This document shows positions 23,985 to 64,000 of a DNA stretch of 64,000 nucleotides, piece after piece. A model generated the notes under the pieces. That model saw only the letters and a program-made list of their open reading frames with translations. It was not told where the DNA came from and did no database searches. Position 1 is the stretch's first letter; every line of letters starts with the position of its first letter. Source of the DNA: Ficedula albicollis (Eukaryota; Chordata; Aves; Passeriformes; Muscicapidae); the NCBI RefSeq assembly GCF_000247815.1, contig NC_021678.1:23885036-23949035 (forward strand), given 5' to 3'. The translations under genes and the position numbers were made by a program.

Positions 23985-24255
23985 TAAAACATGAGGGTAT
24001 ATTTAGACAGTGTCAATTTAAGTTTGCACATCAACCTTATAAATATGAAAGCCCATCTCCACGAGATGTTTAAGATATCTCATCAGCCCTTGGAAAATAT
24101 GCAGGAATATTAATTAGCCAGATTTGGGTATTATCTCATAATGAATAAATTAAGAGACTCGCTGCCTAAGATGAACCACTGGTGTTTCATTGGGTTTTGT
24201 TGCTTTCTTTTAAGAAAAGTGTGTTTCTAAGACAATTCACTCATTTTAACCCAGG
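23985..24255. other. Candidate conserved non-coding element, intergenic
   Basis: An AT-rich block in a GC-rich neighbourhood, with TATTAATTAGCC, TCTCATAATGAATAAATTAA and similar homeobox-type motifs and no repeat signature. The call is from composition only. Confidence 0.25.
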
Positions 24256-25159
24256 CTGGCACAGGGGCTCAGAAGATGCAGCCATGCCAGGGCCAACCAG
24301 GGTGGGACACAGCAGACTACTCTTTACCTGAAGGGACCCTAAAAGCTGCTGTTTTACACCCCCTGATTTGGCCCCAGCTGGCTGCATTGCCTCTGGTCAC
24401 AGAGGGACAGGGACAGGGTTGGAATCCCGTCCCAGCTGCAGCAGCCCTGGGCCCAAGATAGAGGCAGAAAATGCAACCCCACTTCTCAAAAAACCATTTT
24501 TTACTCCTTCCCTTCCTGCCCTCAATCTTCGCCTCCTGCCCTCCTGCTCCATTCCCCTGGCTGCTTCACTCCCTCCAGCTGGGCCAGGATAGGAACTTCC
24601 CAGTTGCTGTAGAAACCCAGATGAAGGACACACTTCAAACAAAAATGCCAAACAAGAAATGGCTTTGTGCGCGCCCGGATGGCCGCTTTTCCTTGCCAGG
24701 ATGCGGTGGCTTTGAGGCCCTTCTTTGGGGCACCCTGTGTGGTCGGGAAGGGCTGTAGGGACAGGCAAGGTTCCCTCGCAGCCCCAAAAGTTTGTGTTAA
24801 GCAGTGAGCAGAGGATGGGGGTCACTGGAGATTGCACTTCAAAGGCGTCCATCACCCATGGGATGCTGCTCTGCAGCCACTGGGTGCCAGCTCTGGCATC
24901 ATCCCCCTCTCTGGTCTTACAGCTAAGACACCCCTGGGACCCCGAGGGGCACCACCACCTGGTTTGCAAGATTTTGGGGTGGTGGAGCAGTTTCCAGCTG
25001 GTGGGAAGAGATCAGAGCTGAGAAGGGGACAGCTGGGCAGAGCATGGGGACAGCAGCACAAGCCCCAAGGTGCAGTTGTACGGCCTAGGCGGTGGGCCAG
25101 GAGGCAGAGCCATGTCCCGTGGGCGCAGGGAAGTGGCAGCAGAGGAGCAGGGCGGGGAT

Positions 25160-26103
<944 letters not shown>

Positions 26104-26225
26104 CGGGGATGGAGCAGCCAGGAGCCGCCGTGGGCCCGGGCCGTGCCGGGGCCCCCCCGGCGCGTGGCGGCTGCGGGGCCGGGCGGCGCGTGGGTGCGGG
26201 GCGCTGCCGGCTGCCGGAGCTGCCA
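26104..26225. other. GC/CpG-rich segment beside poly-G block 1
   Basis: About 120 bp dense in CpG (GCCGCC, CCCGGGCCG, GGCGCG and similar), unlike the surroundings. It could be the edge of a small CpG island or an unannotated promoter whose left part was hard to sequence. No transcript evidence is available. Confidence 0.4.
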
Positions 26226-26560
26226 TTGTTTGCCTTCAATCAAGATGTTTCAGGCAGAATCAAAAGCACCAACTGGGGAAATCATCATCACAAAAAATCT
26301 TGCGCCTGCAAAATAGGTCAAGTAAGACTCCAAAGAGAGAGAGCGTCTGATCTGCATTGCAAGGAAGAATAGCAACAGCTGTGATCTCCAGTATATATGG
26401 ATGGGCTGGGGGGGGATAAATATATATATCCATGCATATGTATAACCGCTTACAGCTGTTGGGCCGTATGTTCATTAGGGCCAACTGTTTTGGAGGCAGA
26501 GGGATCAGCGCTAATCGGGAAAGGGAGTTTATCATCACATTCAGAGGCAAAAGTGTCAGG
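26226..26560. other. Candidate conserved non-coding element beside the CpG-rich segment
   Basis: A non-repetitive block of mixed composition directly after the CpG-rich segment, with TATATATCCATGCATATG and CAATCAAGATGTTT motifs. The pairing of a GC-rich island with an AT-rich block suggests a regulatory element. Inference only. Confidence 0.25.
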
Positions 26561-27390
26561 AGCAACTGCGGCCCCCCCGCCCCGCAGCCCACACCAGCTG
26601 TGCCGCGCTGAATGCGCCCAATTCAGGGCCCCTCCCAACCCCCCCGGCTGTGAGAGCTGCAGCTCCTGCCCCAGCTCCAAAAGCAGCCGCCAGCCAGGTC
26701 CAGCTCTCTGCCCATCCCAGACCCAAGCACTGTCCCCAGGTGCAGAGGGGTCGCCACGCCTGTTTCCCCATTCCCCAGACCAGCTCTGCAAGCTCATGCC
26801 ATCGACCCAGCCCCTCGCAGTAAAGCCCTTTGCTTATCCCTGCCTGGCTCTGGCCTCACAGGTGCCAGCTATAAAAATGAACCCAAAATACATATAAATC
26901 CTCCTGTCTGACATCAGGGAGGGTGATGGAGCCAGGGCAGGACAGCTGCCTCAGCCACCCCAAGACGTCGGGCTTTGTCTGGTCAGTTGGGATGCAGCTG
27001 TCACAAGATGGGGACAGCACAGTGTCCTAGCCCACAATGATGCTCTCGGCAGGGGGGACCCGCTGTCTCCAACACTGTCCCCCTCGGCACCCCAAGCTCC
27101 TGCCAGACAGAGAAGCATTAAAGCTTGCAGGCTGTGGCTCCCATTGGTAGCATAAACGCTGCGAAGCCAAGCAGCAAGGACAACTTCTATTTAAATTATC
27201 TCTCATCCAGGTGATTTACTTGCAGGGCGTTCCTGCCAGCTCCATATGCAGCTCAGACTTGGGGCCTAACCCACCTGCCAGCTCCCCTTCCTCCAGGTTT
27301 ATTTACTTGGGGCTGTGTTTGGCTGCCCAGCTGTTCCACCCCGAGGGCTGCAGCTCAGAAGTGTGTGGTCACCGCGCGTTGTAAGCAGAG

Positions 27391-27461
27391 GGGCTCCTTC
27401 CAACCCTTCCTCTTCTGAATGTTGTGTGAGGGCTCCTTCCAACCCTTCCTCTTCTGAATGT
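27391..27461. repeat. 39-bp tandem duplication
   Basis: A 32-base stretch beginning GGGCTCCTTCCAACCC occurs at 27391-27422 and again at 27430-27461, period 39 bp, with no mismatch seen. Probably recent, or an assembly stutter. Confidence 0.95.
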
Positions 27462-29024
27462 GTTTTTTTTTTTTCCTTTTCCCATTAAAAATGATACAGA
27501 TATCCATCTCAGTCAGACAGCTACATAGGAAATGCAGAGGGGCACCCCCCACCCTGTGCTGTTTCCAGCAAACCTTTGACAGCGTCCCCCAGCACAGGCA
27601 CAGCCTGACCGCAGCTTTACAAGAGTTTTGCTTCCAGTCAGTGCTGGGAAGAGAAATAAGTGAACAGATTGCAATAAAAAAATCCAACAAGCCCAAATTC
27701 AGCCAACTGAGCCCGAAGCTGCCATTTTGACAGGAGCCAATCACGAGGCTGCGGTGTGAGCTTGTTTCCACTTAAACAAAACAAAATAAAATGAAAAAAG
27801 CTTCAGCCAGTGCCTGGGTGGGTGCCCGGGTGGGTGGGCTGAGCATGGCCGTGGCCATCAGTCCAGCTGCCCCACGTGTCCCAGCAGAGCTGGGCTGGGG
27901 GATGCCAACGCCGAAACATCCAGCTCTGCGGCCACAGACCACTTCTCTGCGCTGATAAAGGCAGGAGTCCGGGGCTGCGAGGCCGTAAACAGGGAAATAC
28001 TGGTCAAAGAGGAACAAAAATCTCAGTGTTTTTTTCTCCTGCAGGCTGCAGATTATTATTTTCTTTTTTTTTTTTCTCCTCCCCACACCCAGTCCGCTCG
28101 GTTCCTTGTCCTTACGGGAGCACTAAATTCATCATGTGGATGTGAAGCGGGGCTTGTGCGGGGAAGGGACGCATGCAAGGTCACACGCAGCCTCCCCATA
28201 AATTACTGTGTCCCCCCGTAAACAGCAACAGGAGAGGGGAAGCGCGGCTGCTTCGGGGGCTGGGAGCCGCAGGGGCCGATACATAACGTTGTGACAAGTC
28301 AAACAACTCTCAGGGTGTTCACTTGCCAGAGAAATATTTTTCACATCCAATCCATTAGGCAAACAAGATGAAGAAGTATTTCCTACTTCACTGAAAAAAT
28401 ACCAGGACTGAGTATAAAGCGTGCCTTAAAAAAAAAGAGAAAAGAAATTAAGTGTGACCATCTATAATGTTTTTTTTCCAGTGGCTCTGACAGCCTTCCA
28501 GGCATCCTGACTGTGCAGGGAGGGAGCTCATGCTTTAAAGAGTTCTAACAGTTTCTCGCTTTTTGGCCCATCTGGGTGTTGCAGGAACAGTAATGAGTCA
28601 GATTAGTTGGAAAGCAACAGATCTGCTTCCCTCCCTCCTAACCTCCTCCCAACCCCATTTCACTGAACCAAACCTAAATAGTTTGCTGCTTTCCTTTTTC
28701 CCCTTCCCTTTTCCTGCCAGGTCAGTGGAGAATGTGTTTCATGACATGCTTTTTTAACCTACAACACAATTTTTGAAAAAAGAAGATCCTCCCAGAGTTT
28801 CCCTTTCTCGCTGGCTGACTTTTCTGATAGTTTTTGAATTGCGAAAATCCTAAGGAAAAAGGCTTCTTCAACAGTTTTGATCACTTCTAGTGCCAGCAAC
28901 TATTTCTGGTGGGATGACAGGAGCAATGGAAGAGCAGCTTTGCAGCCTAACCGGAGGCTCTTTGCAAAGAGACAATCCTGTCAGAAGATGAACCTGCTGA
29001 GGAAAAAAGGATCACCCCCAAACA

Positions 29025-30282
<1,258 letters not shown>

Positions 30283-33200
30283 GACAAAGACATCTAAATT
30301 ATACACTGAGTAACAACAAGACCAGATATTGCAAATATCCCTTTTTGGTGAAATACAAAAAGGGAACATAAAAGAAAGAGCTTGCGTGGACCTGGCCAGC
30401 CCAGGGAATGCAACAGCCGCCACTTTTTGCTTTTGGAGAAGAGTGAGCTTGTTGGAGTGGGCTGGTCTCCTCCCAGTACACTTCATAAAAAGAGTCTGGT
30501 GACCAGTTATAGTTTTGACAGAGAAGTCATTAATGTGCAAGAAATGTTATAGGTAGTGGGGAAAATGGGAGAAGGTTGCAAAAGGCTTGGGCAAGCATTC
30601 TCCAAGGGCAGGAGAGCGTCTCCAGTAAAGCTGCAGTGGAGGACACGGCCACAGCTGGGGAGTCACCACACCCAGCACTCATGCTCAGAGCAGGGGCTTG
30701 GACTCGGATTTTCTGACGTGCCCTTGGAGAATTTCACTTCTCCAGCACCTCTCCCCTCCAGGGAACACGGTGGAGCAGGAGAGGCTCCTTTCATCTCTCG
30801 CAAAGGTAGAACCAGATTTAATGATGTGAAAGTGAAGCACGGGAGGAGAATTAACCCCTGTGACAAACATCTCGAGGTCTGTCTGTCACTCGGAGCCTTT
30901 AAATCATGGCTGGGGTTCTTTCTACCAGAGGGGCTCTGGTTCAGCCGTGACTCACCACGGCGGGTGGGGTTTAACGGGCTGTGGTATGCGGGAGGTCAGG
31001 AAAGAGGAACACAGCGGTCCCTTCTGGCTTTAAAAATCCAGAATTGATGCGGCGTGTGGCAGAGCTCCACCCATACCAACGAGAGGCTTGGTTCCCCCAG
31101 CCTCACTCCAAAGGAGAGTGAAGCTGACAGCGCTGGGAGGACGGAGCCCTGCGTGTGCACCGCCATAAACCAGGCGGGGCTGAAGGGCTGGCAGAGGGGC
31201 GGGGGCTCCATCCATCGGCAGGCGTTTCTGGCTGGCCCCAGACACTTGTCCAGGTGTGTGGGGGTTAATGTCTTAGCCAGGCAGAGCCCTGCAGAGGCCA
31301 TAGCTGATGTAAATACATTCAGATAAGGAGCAGCAAGTGAACAGAACCTTAAATCCTTATACATTTTCACCAGGTTGCACACAGAAACGTTTACAATACA
31401 ACGAACATTTACAGCCAGCACTGCAGGATGATATACTTAAGACATGGTCATTTTAACTCCCCACCTACATCCACCCAGCACAGCTCACTCTATCACAGTC
31501 TTCCTCTCTTGCCACCTGGCACGGGAAAACCAAATTAACTACTGGGTTACAAGTGACACTGGCAGGTACAGATGCACACAACCAATATGTGTGGCTACAA
31601 GCAAACATAATGAATGAGCCAGCAAATGTTTCTGGATCCTGAGTTCAATAAGGCAATTTTTCCTTCCCAATTAAAGTTATAGGAAAATTACTACATATTT
31701 ATTTTACACACATTTCCAAGTTTAACCAACATGAGACTTTAAAAAACCCACATTACCCTCCTGGATGCTTTTCAGCCCCAGGAAGCCAACTGTGGTACTG
31801 GTGGGGTGTCACAGACTAGGTTTGCCACTGCTAAAAGAGTAGGGAGCGGGAAAGCACCAACTCAAGTCCTTTGCAAGTGTGAAAGATCAATGCCTGAGCC
31901 CCAAGGGGTGCTTTACCCTGCCCTGCCTGCGAGACGACAGATACCCAAGCATTTCCCTCTGCATCTGGTAAGCACTGTAGGCAAATCCAAAGCTTGGGGA
32001 CTATCTGTCACAAAGCTCTGCCACTCAGCCAGCACAAGCCTGCCCACAGGAAAGGGTTGCAATTCTTTACATTGCCTGCATCAGGCAAATGCATTATTTG
32101 CAAGGAAAAGGTGACGCTGGGATGAATTTTTCCTCCTTGGACTGACCCAGGAACACACCATGCTCAAATTTGCAGCGTTCCCGATAAGCCTGCGCAGCTG
32201 GGGAGTTACCGAGCAAGCTGCATTTAAATGAACATCTCATCTTATGACTCCTTTCTCAATCCATGCAAAGCCGGAGCTGTGTCACTTTGTGTCATTAGCG
32301 ATTGCTTAACAGCTCACTTGAGTCCGCTCTTCCCCCCCACCCCGCTCCCCAGTCGTCTGGTTTTTAAAGCAAGGCTCTGCTACTCCGGCATGCATGTCCT
32401 GCCTCCCTGCTGGAGACAGATGCACTCGCAGGGTGCTGACTCACGGACGCAGGCAGATTAAAGTTGGATTGCTAAAGCAGTTGCTGTCCCAGCTGTCCCT
32501 GTGCCCCCAGCCACAGCAAAGACAGCTGAACTATACACGGAATATCCCTGAACTGCTACTGTACATCCTGAGGTATGGGAGACCTGGAATGAGCCCCAGA
32601 TGATTTTATTATGCCAAGCTGTAACACGTAGGAGGCCAGGGGCTGCTTCAAGTACAGTGCAGATGTTTGTGCCGTGAGCTGGAGATGTCCAGAGGAAGGG
32701 AGGAAAAAAGAGCTGGGAGCTCCAGGGGTGTCAGCCGACTGCCTGGGTCCATGAGTCAATCGCTGAGGCGTGGTAAAGCCACATGCTTTAGTACATGCAG
32801 CTTTCCCCATCCTGCGCGACCATCGTCTCCAAGAGGTGGAAGGGGTAATGCAGTCCCCAGTCATTCTCTGGCCTTCTGCAGGCAGGCAGCAAACAAAGCT
32901 GGCAAGCAGGGCAGGGGGATTATTTTACCATCTGTGCGTTAGAAACTGGCCCAGGAGTCACCAAGCTCGCTTCATGCAGGACATGGCTACTTCAGCCTGC
33001 TAATCACTCCCGCTCCCTCGTCAGTTTGGGGCTAGATTTGAAATGGGGAGGAGGTGAATTCACATTCTCTTTCCTGTTTCAGCAACTGTGTCCTTTTAAA
33101 GGGAAGCCAGCCCAGGGAAGAATGAATGCTCGTTTTACAGAGCACTTCCCATCTGCTGTTCACCAGGATGCTCATCCTCCACCCGGGCAATCCACAGTGG

Positions 33201-33984
33201 GCACCAGACTGGGGGACCTCAGGCCTTGGACAGCCAGCCTGCTGTGGGGCAGTCCCCCAGGTCCCTGGAAGCGCCAGGCAAAGCATGCTGAGGTGGTGGG
33301 GTAGGAGAATACATTTTGCACATTTCAAAGAAGGAAACCTGGGACCTGATATCTCATTCTAGAAAGTAATCATGGACTTAATTGCATTTTCCTGCAGAGT
33401 TGCCTTAACATCAAGGGAAAATCAACAGGGATTGTTCAACATCAAGACTAATCTCACATATGGAACTTATTGAACGGAGGAACAACGATTTTGCTGGCTC
33501 AAGGTGAAATGCTGGGCTAAATTCTCCTTCAGCTGCGAGAAAAGCCCTAGGCACGCTCATCCTGCATTATTCCAACTGTAAAGAGCTTCAATTATACACA
33601 TATAACCCTTCTCTCCCTTCTACGGCGGTGTCGCAATGCAACAGTGCCTCGTTATCATCAAACTCCTCTTTTATGGCTATAGGAATATGTGGAAGTCCTC
33701 TACCCTTGTTACACAAATGACTCCTTAGCAGCTTTATTTTAAGAATCTACCCACAACTGGTAACACAACTGCATTTTATCTGTCACTGAGGGGAAGCTGT
33801 GATTGACACCCGAGCCTGTCCTCAGCAACCACGCGTATTAGGGCAGCTCCTATGCATCTAAACCACTACTGTAACTCACCACTCCCTCTGCTCCACACTG
33901 AATCAGTCTTGCTTCTGCTTACAAACTTGCTTGCTAATCAGACATTTAATACTATTTATGCATAAAGAGGAAATATGTAATTCC

Positions 33985-33990
33985 TTTATT
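33985..33990 (-). promoter_or_regulatory. ARL3: Candidate ARL3 polyadenylation signal (proximal)
   Basis: AATAAA on the minus strand, about 240 nt past the stop codon. Alternative identical signals lie at 32610-32605 and 31703-31698. Confidence 0.5.
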
Positions 33991-34073
33991 GGGATAAAAA
34001 AAATATACTAAAGAGCAGGTCAAGTTCCAAATCCAGCAGTACGTTTAAACCGATGTTGCTCCGTTTTTTCTCT

Positions 34074-34076
<3 letters not shown>

Positions 34077-34113
<37 letters not shown>
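34077..34113. repeat. T37 run (A37 in the ARL3 transcript)
   Basis: 37 consecutive T within the ARL3 3' UTR, preceded by a CT-rich stretch. It is a likely site of internal oligo-dT priming in cDNA libraries. Confidence 0.95.
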
Positions 34114-34117
<4 letters not shown>

Positions 34118-34229
34118 GCTGTAGCTGTGCACAGATGGAAAAACATTTGGTCAGAAAGCAGCAAATTAGTGTTTTCAGGCTAGAATTCTGCTCCCACCGC
34201 TCCTCCATTTCCATGTAGCTCGGAACGAT

Positions 34230-60534
<26,305 letters not shown>

Positions 60535-60588
60535 CCTCGGCGCGGCCCGGGGTTACCATGGGCAACTGCGTCACACCCACCCCGCGCG

Positions 60589-61245
<657 letters not shown>

Positions 61246-61314
61246 TGGAGGTGTGCCGGGGGCTGTTCCATGCCGGGCCGAGCTTGGGGTGTGCCCAGCT
61301 GTGCTGTGCCTTAC

Positions 61315-61712
61315 AGAGAAGAGCAAGGAAATTGGTGAAGGGTCAAGTCTTATGAAGAGTGACTGAGGGAGCTGGGAGTTTTAAGCTGGAGAAAAGGCTC
61401 AGGGTGACCTTACCGCTGTCTACAACTACCTTTGAAGTGAGGCTTTAGCCAGGTGGGAATGGGCCTCCTCTCCCAGGAAACCAGCGACAGGACGCGAGGA
61501 TATAGCTGTGCCAAGGGAGGTTCAGGTTGGGCATTATTAAGAATTTCTTGACAGATGCTGGAAAGGACTGGCGAGGGAGGTGGTGGAGTCACAGTCCCCG
61601 ATGGTGTTTAAGGAAAAACTGAACATGGCACTTGGTGCCATGCTGTAGTTGACATGGTGGTGTTTAGTCATAGGTTGGACTCAGATGATCTCAAATGAAG
61701 TATTTCCCCACC
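61315..61712 (+). mobile_element. CR1 LINE 3' end, plus orientation
   Basis: It starts in the region corresponding to LVKG...SYEE(R/W)LRELG (AATTGGTGAAGGGTCAAGTC) and continues through GGAGAAAAGGCTCAGGGTGA, the CTACAACTACCT block and the GTCATAGGTTGGACTCAGAT block of the 3' UTR. The terminal octamers are nearly lost. Inactive. Confidence 0.9.
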
Positions 61713-62244
61713 TGATTAATTCTGTGCTGTGCAGCAGTGGGCATGTGGTGCAGCACCCCGGGGAGCGTGCAGGGCAATGCCATGGCAGTGCAGAGCAGCA
61801 TTAGAGGGATGTGCAGGATGGTGCTGTGGGGGGCACAGCACTGTGTGGGGGTGCTGTGCTCCGCACACTCGGGGGCTGCAGAGTAGTGCCCCTGTAGGAG
61901 TGCCTGCAGAACAGCCTTGTGGAGCGTTGAGCTGGGCCCTACAGTGCTGTGCAGCACCATACCACCCCAAGGAGGGGGTGCAAGGTGCTGTGGGGGGCAG
62001 CACAAGTGGGGTGACTTCAGGCAAGCAGGGTGATGAGTGAAGGAGCAGCCTGACTGCAGTGTTCTGCCAACAGCAGGAGTGAAGGGGCCTCCTGGGCTCA
62101 GAGCTGCTGAAAGTCCAGTTGTCCTGTTAAACATAAACCTGCCATGGCTCTCACCCAGCGGATTGCTTCTGTGGCTGTGGCAAATGTGCACTCAACGAGC
62201 AAGCAAGGCAGGATCCTCCTGAGTGGCCTTTTCCCCCTGCCCAG
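61713..62244 (+). other. SFXN2: Upstream region of SFXN2 coding exon (probable 5' intron)
   Basis: 61713-62010 is G/T-rich low-complexity sequence with repeated GTGCTGTG and GCAGCACC words. 62040-62244 is unique and ends in an acceptor-like TTTTCCCCCTGCCCAG directly before the SFXN2 exon, which suggests that a non-coding first exon is spliced in from the CpG island. Confidence 0.55.
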
Positions 62245-62256
62245 ACCTAAGCCAAG

Positions 62257-62417
62257 ATGGCCACAGTTTCCCTTGGCTTCAACATCGACTCCCCACGCTG
62301 GGACCAGAGCACCTTTGTGGGGCGCCTGAAGCACTTCTTCAACATCACCGACCCTCGGACAGTGCTGGTGCCGGAGGAGGAGCTGGACTGGGCCAAGGCC
62401 CTGGTGGAGGGCTGCAG
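62257..62417 (+). CDS. SFXN2: SFXN2 first coding exon
   Basis: 161 coding bases: [20 protein letters not shown], ending at VEGC plus two bases of a split Arg codon. The exon itself probably begins at 62245 after CTGCCCAG. Donor GTGAGG at 62418. From memory, the first few residues differ from the mammalian ortholog, and similarity is strong from GFNID onward. Confidence 0.95.
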
Positions 62418-63900
62418 GTGAGGGCCAGGGGTACAGATGGGGCAGGTGCCATCCCTGTGTTCATGGCCATCCCAAGCACTGTGCAGTGTTGCCCAGGGAT
62501 GGAGGCAGTCATTCTCAAGCAGGTACGCTGTGATGTAATATCTCTTGGAGGTAATTTTGGGGGTTTTCCCAGGCTTCTCCCAGGAGCCTCAAGTTGTGAC
62601 ATGCATCCTTCTGAGGAGATGTTTCCCCTGCCTTTCATGTGGTGCCGGAGCTCTGCCAGAGCACTTTGGCAGTGCTGGGTGCTGCAGGTCTGTGCAGCTT
62701 CCCCTGATGGGCTTTGGGCTTGCAGGGCCGGGCTGGTGCCACCAGGAAGCAGCCAGGAGCAGCTGCTCTATGCCAAGAAGCTGTACGACTCAGCCTTCCA
62801 CCCTGACAGTGGTGAGAAGATGAACCTCATTGGGAGGATGTCCTTCCAGGTGCCGGGGGGCATGGCCATCACTGGCTGCATGCTCCAGTTCTATCGGTGA
62901 GCTCCTGGGTACACCAGGTTGGGGACACAGCCCTGACAGTCCCCAGTCCCTCTCGAGGTCCCCAGTGGCCAGAGCACAGCAAGTTTGCCTCCTCTGGGGC
63001 TGGGTGCTGCCCAGTGCATGCCCATGGCTGCTATGCTTGCCTGTGTCCTGTTGTCAAACCCAGTGTCTCTGGGCTCTGTCCCCAGCACCCAGCCTGTGGT
63101 AGAAGTATCACACATCCGCCTGGTCCCTGGCATGGCTGGAGATAGTCTCACTTCACCCTGAGCTCAGCTGAGCTCTTCCTAGAGCCCCTGTAATGATTAA
63201 TACAATCAAATCCTACTTGGCTTCTGCTCTTGGTCTGTGGCCCATAGCAGTCTTTGGAACTGAGGACCAAATGTGCCCCTAGGCCAGGCTGCTTCAGCAT
63301 CCCCAGCCCTTGCTGACAGCTCCCTGCATTTCCCTCCACCTCCCTGCATTCCAAAGTGTGCTTAGAACCACATCTCCCTATCTTTCTGCCCCACGTCACT
63401 GTCCCTGAGACACCAGTAGAAACCCAGGCACGCTTGTTCCCCAGAGCCACTTCTGTCCCCATGTGTCCCCTCCTTGCTGCTCGCTTTGACAAAAGCTTAT
63501 CTCAGCCCAGCAGAGGATGGCTGCCACCCTGCTGACAGCTGTGTCTCCCACCCCTGCCCAAGTGCCTTGCAGGACTGTGTTCCCCTTCCTATGTTCCCCA
63601 GGGCAACCAGAACTCTTGGGACCATTTCCCGGCTCTGCCACTGGCTTGTCACTTTGCCACAGTTCCTCAGTTTCCCTTTGGAGACACCATGATGAGTGGA
63701 TTGCAGGCATCTTGGCTGTCTCCCTTCCAAGCCTGGCCATGGGCACAGGCCAGGTGTCCCTGGCAGCCCTCAGGTGCTCTCTCAGTCCCTTCCCTCTGCA
63801 GGACAGTGCCTGCTGTGGTTTTCTGGCAGTGGGTGAACCAGTCATTCAATGCCTTTGTCAACTACACCAACCGCAACGCTGCCTCCCCCATCTCTCTGAG
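62257..63900 (+). CDS. SFXN2: SFXN2, sideroflexin-2 (first three coding exons; continues beyond the window)
   Basis: Coding exons 62257-62417, 62726-62896 and 63802-63900 join in frame (431 nt, 143 residues plus two bases) and encode the N-terminal part of a protein normally about 322 residues long. Recognised blocks: [67 protein letters not shown] and the sideroflexin signature [20 protein letters not shown] (about residues 120-139). A first membrane segment is likely around residues 96-118. Known family role: multi-pass mitochondrial inner-membrane carriers (amino acid, notably serine, transport in SFXN1; SFXN2 linked to iron and heme metabolism). The start ATG sits in GCCAAGATGG, a good initiation context. 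The head-to-head position with ARL3 matches conserved synteny. Confidence 0.96.
62418..62725 (+). other. SFXN2: SFXN2 intron after first coding exon
   Basis: 308 bp, no feature seen. Confidence 0.92.
62726..62896 (+). CDS. SFXN2: SFXN2 second coding exon
   Basis: 171 bases: completes Arg, then [20 protein letters not shown] and on to CMLQFY plus a split Arg. Acceptor GCTTGCAG, donor GTGAGC. Confidence 0.96.
62897..63801 (+). other. SFXN2: SFXN2 intron after second coding exon
   Basis: 905 bp, C/T-rich in its 3' half. No repeat or exon seen. The ORFs on the minus strand here show no family resemblance. Confidence 0.92.
63802..63900 (+). CDS. SFXN2: SFXN2 third coding exon
   Basis: 99 bases: [20 protein letters not shown] followed by [12 protein letters not shown] and a split Arg. 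Acceptor CTCTGCAG at 63794-63801, donor GTGAGC at 63901. Confidence 0.96.
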
Positions 63901-64000
63901 GTGAGCATGCCACACCGGATGGAGTGTGTCCATTTGACGCACTCCTGGATGCCCTGTAAAAACCCCTATGCTGTGTCTTGGGCACAGAAGGAACAGGGCT

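Larger units (their letters stand above)
33965..34229 (-). other. ARL3: ARL3 3' UTR, proximal form (end estimated)
   Basis: Downstream of the ARL3 stop, the minus strand carries AATAAA at 33990-33985, which would give a UTR of roughly 260 nt. A 37-base T run on the plus strand (A run in the transcript) lies at 34077-34113. Further minus-strand AATAAA signals at 32610-32605 and 31703-31698 allow much longer 3' UTRs, and mammalian ARL3 is known to have a long one. Confidence 0.55.

Noticed and set aside
62223..62900. 225-codon ORF over the SFXN2 start region
   Set aside because: It reads the first exon in the wrong frame and runs through the intron; only its last part is in the SFXN2 frame.

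Overview
This is vertebrate nuclear DNA, most likely from a bird. It holds three intron-containing protein genes with canonical GT/AG splice sites. CR1 retroelements are the main recognisable repeats, and there is no sign of L1/Alu-type elements or of prokaryotic gene organisation. The gene order TRIM8(+) - ARL3(-) - SFXN2(+) is the conserved vertebrate order known from human 10q24.32. The species cannot be named from the sequence.

Layout. 1-16804: apparently the 3' part of TRIM8 intron 1, with one CR1 and no exon I can recognise. 16805-20276: TRIM8 coding exons 2-6 (coiled coil and C-terminal region, 361 residues), followed by a 3' UTR to about 21310 with an AC microsatellite and AATAAA. About 21311-33965: intergenic DNA between the convergent TRIM8 and ARL3 3' ends, holding two very long pure poly-G blocks (25163-26103 and 29100-30227). 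34230-60534: complete ARL3 on the minus strand. Six exons give a 182-residue Arf-like GTPase, and exon 1 contributes only the ATG. Its introns carry CR1 copies, including one nested inside an older one, and a few MIR-like fragments. 60535-62256: head-to-head ARL3/SFXN2 promoter interval, interrupted by a third poly-G block (60591-61157) and followed by a CR1. 62257-63900: the first three coding exons of SFXN2; the gene continues past the window end.

The genes are neighbours by conserved synteny and do not form one pathway. TRIM8 is a RING-type E3 ligase in signalling, ARL3 a ciliary GTPase that unloads lipidated cargo, and SFXN2 a mitochondrial inner-membrane carrier.

I found no new biological system. 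The most unusual signal is the set of three uninterrupted G runs of 567-1128 bp. Two of them sit between repeated copies of the same flanking sequence, which strongly suggests gap-filling or dark-base sequencing artefacts rather than real DNA. One of these blocks hides the ARL3/SFXN2 bidirectional promoter.
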